Origin: JACVRW01 sp035947555
GTDB lineage: Bacteria > Actinomycetota > Thermoleophilia > Solirubrobacterales > Thermoleophilaceae
Direction: 5' to 3'
Assembly: GCA_035947555.1 (NCBI GenBank)
Contig: DASZJZ010000143.1
Location: 1-22,533 of the forward strand
Length of the DNA stretch: 22,533 nt
The notes under the pieces: generated by a model
What the model saw: only the letters and a program-made list of their open reading frames with translations
What the model was told of the DNA's origin: nothing
Database searches by the model: none
Made by a program: the position numbers and the translations under genes
In this document: positions 21,118 to 22,533 of the stretch, in pieces
Layout of the letters: every line of letters begins with the position of its first letter
How positions within the stretch are numbered: position 1 is the stretch's first letter

Positions 21118-22215
21118 CTATGCGGCCCGTTCGGCCGGCAGCGGGTCGGCCTGCGCCGGCCTGAAGCTGTTGATCTTTTGCACGATGTGCTCGGCGTCGT
21201 CCTTGACCCACCCGAGCAGCGCCGAGCCCCTGGTGTGCTGCCACGACAGCCCGAGGAAGTACAGACCCGGCGAATCCGTCACCCCGCGCCGGTGCACCAG
21301 GCGGCCGGCGTCGTGGAAGACCGGCACGTCCACCCAGGAGTGATCGACGCGGAAGCCGGTCGCCCAGATGACCGCGTCCACGTCGAGCTTCGTCCCGTCG
21401 CTGAACACGACGGTCGACCCCGCGGCGTCGACCGCTCTTTCATGTAGGAGGACCCCGTAGCGGCGCCGAATCGCCCGGGGAGTCGAGCCGATCAGCGTGT
21501 CCCGCCCCTCCATCCGCCTGCCTATGCGCGAATCGCGGGTCTTGCGGATCAGCCCGGTGGCGTCCAGGTACCAGAACAGGTCCCGCCCGAGGAGACGCTG
21601 CGGCAGTGGCGTCTGGCGCGACCCGATCGAAAGATGCACCTCGCGCGAGGCCGACAGCTCCTCCGCGATCTGGAAGCCGGTGTTCCCACCGCCGACCACG
21701 AGCACGCGCCCATCCGGAATGCCGTCCGGCGACCGGTAGTCGGTGCTGTGCAGCTGGACCACGGCCGGGTCGAGGCGCTCGGCGATCTTCGGCACGAACG
21801 GCACCTGGAAAGGACCCGTGGCCACGACGACCTGATCGCCCTCATAGGCCCGGTCGTCGAGCTCGACCACGTAGCCGGCGCCAGTCTTGCGGACCGCGCG
21901 GACCCGACTGTCGAGCTCGACGGGCAGGTCGAAGTGGCGGGCATAGCCCGTGAGGTAGTCCGCGACCTCATCCCGGCTCGGGTAGCGGTCCGGGTCACCC
22001 GGGAACGGGAGCCCGGGAAGGGCGTTGTAGCGTGCCGGGGTGAACAGCTTGAGCGAGTCCCAGCGACCGCGCCATGCCGCCGCGGGCTCGGCGGCCGCCT
22101 CCAGGATCGTGAAGCGGCCCCCCTGCCGGGCCAGGAAATAGCCGATCGCAAGTCCGGCCTGGCCGCCACCGACCACGATTACGTCATGGCGCCCGGTGGC
22201 GCTGGTTTCAGTCAT
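21118..22215 (-). CDS. Flavin-containing monooxygenase-like oxidoreductase (CzcO/ArsO type)
   Basis: 365-residue FAD/NAD(P)H-dependent monooxygenase-like protein of the CzcO/ArsO group. FAD motif VIVVGGGQAGLA (13-23, GxGxxG). The region RWDSLKLFTPARYNALPGLP is typical of the group. VVATGPFQVPF and LHSTDYRSPDG follow, then the NADPH motif VLVVGGGNTGFQIAEEL (171-187), and late IWATGFRVDHSW and GLYFLGLSWQHTRGSALLGW. The ATG at 22215 has GGGAGG eight bases upstream. The stop is nine bases before the multicopper-oxidase ATG, so it is probably the first gene of the metal operon. Relatives sit in arsenic, cobalt-zinc and copper clusters (hence CzcO, ArsO), but their true substrates are mostly unknown. 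Confidence 0.9.
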   Translation of the reverse strand: MTETSATGRHDVIVVGGGQAGLAIGYFLARQGGRFTILEAAAEPAAAWRGRWDSLKLFTPARYNALPGLPFPGDPDRYPSRDEVADYLTGYARHFDLPVELDSRVRAVRKTGAGYVVELDDRAYEGDQVVVATGPFQVPFVPKIAERLDPAVVQLHSTDYRSPDGIPDGRVLVVGGGNTGFQIAEELSASREVHLSIGSRQTPLPQRLLGRDLFWYLDATGLIRKTRDSRIGRRMEGRDTLIGSTPRAIRRRYGVLLHERAVDAAGSTVVFSDGTKLDVDAVIWATGFRVDHSWVDVPVFHDAGRLVHRRGVTDSPGLYFLGLSWQHTRGSALLGWVKDDAEHIVQKINSFRPAQADPLPAERAA

Positions 22216-22533
22216 TCCTTGGGCCTCCCTATCGGTTGGGCCGCGTCGGCGGGTGCGAGCCCGGAACCGGCGCGGAGGGGGCGGGCTAACAACGATAGGC
22301 GCACCTTCGCGCCATGACTCGCCCTGGCGGCGCGGGGGGCGCGGGCTTCCCCGCGCCCCCGATGCCGCTTCGACACCGCTGGCGCGCGCCGGCGGGCTGT
22401 GCCTCCAGCTCGAGCCGCGGCATCCGCCGATCGTGCCAGCGCGGCAGCCACCAGTTGCGCGCTCAGCACGAACGCCGCGAACGCCGCGAAAACCGCGAAA
22501 ACCGCGAACACCGCGAACACCGCGAACACCGCG
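22212..22533 (-). CDS. Possible C-terminal part of an unknown protein entering from the right edge
   Basis: The minus frame is open from base 22533 to a TGA overlapping the monooxygenase ATG (ATGA). It would encode a hydrophobic stretch of FAV repeats, LSAQLVAAALA, then an Arg/Ala-rich low-complexity tail. The hydrophobic part comes from the 9-bp repeat and could be a membrane helix. Against a real gene: only GTG starts inside the repeat, the GC hairpin in its middle, and no recognisable domain. I lean toward non-coding. Confidence 0.2.
   Translation of the reverse strand, partial: AVFAVFAVFAVFAVFAAFAAFVLSAQLVAAALARSADAAARAGGTARRRAPAVSKRHRGRGEARAPRAARASHGAKVRLSLLARPLRAGSGLAPADAAQPIGRPKE
22335..22360. 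promoter_or_regulatory. Very stable GC hairpin upstream of the metal operon
   Basis: GGGGGCGCGGG (22335-22345) pairs perfectly with CCCGCGCCCCC (22350-22360) across a four-base CTTC loop. There is no T run, so it may be a U-less terminator of a transcript entering from the right, or a leader structure 120 bp before the monooxygenase start. I see no convincing promoter between it and that start. Confidence 0.5.
22471..22533. repeat. 9-bp tandem repeat running out of the window
   Basis: Seven consecutive nine-base units: AACGCCGCG twice, AAAACCGCG twice, AACACCGCG three times. The array continues past the right edge. The units differ in pairs, so the array grew by duplication in steps. Confidence 0.9.

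Noticed and set aside
22471..22533. CRISPR array
   Set aside because: The units are nine bases long and contiguous, with no spacers; it is a simple tandem repeat.

Overview
The window is very GC-rich with strong G/C preference at third codon positions, actinobacterial gene families, GTG/TTG starts, tRNA genes without an encoded CCA, and many start/stop overlaps. This fits a high-GC actinobacterium. A Thermoleophilia (Solirubrobacterales-like) source is my guess from style; there is no 16S or marker gene to prove it.

Left part (1-8.1 kb), ordinary metabolism. A minus-strand pair (DUF485 small membrane protein, then an ActP-like acetate/solute symporter cut by the window edge) diverges from a plus-strand operon. 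That operon holds a LytS-type histidine kinase, a LytTR response regulator, a small two-helix membrane protein and a second sodium:solute symporter. The two-component system probably senses a carboxylate and controls one or both transporters. Next come a convergent secreted coiled-coil protein of unknown function, tRNA-Cys(GCA), an RsbW-like anti-sigma kinase, and tRNA-Gly(GCC) with a visible promoter and terminator.

Middle (8.1-14.8 kb), accessory and scarred. After the tRNA-Gly there is about 350 bp without a gene. It holds a tRNA-like fragment and one copy of a 54-bp dispersed repeat; the other copy is inverted, near 14.95 kb. Then follow a ThDP-dependent enzyme with a cyclase/kynurenine-formamidase-like hydrolase, a 62-residue ORF, and a mercuric reductase (merA) that has lost its whole N-terminal FAD/redox-disulfide domain. 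An ArsR-family repressor with a CmtR-like Cys trio follows. A MarR repressor and a DUF1330 gene diverge from a short-chain dehydrogenase across an intergenic region with two matching palindromic operators. The dehydrogenase lacks the usual catalytic lysine.

Right part (15-22.5 kb), a minus-strand metal/stress cluster. In transcription order: flavin monooxygenase, multicopper oxidase, DJ-1/PfpI protein, a frameshifted membrane-protein remnant, a second DJ-1/PfpI protein, and a P1B-type ATPase. The multicopper oxidase carries two tandem heavy-metal-binding domains and a His-rich linker, and has no export signal. The ATPase has a CPD instead of CPC/CPH motif and a Cys/His-rich N-terminus. Together these could oxidise, bind and export a metal (copper is the first guess) and repair carbonyl or thiol damage. 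This cluster is the best candidate here for an undescribed system. The right edge is a 9-bp tandem repeat that runs out of the window.
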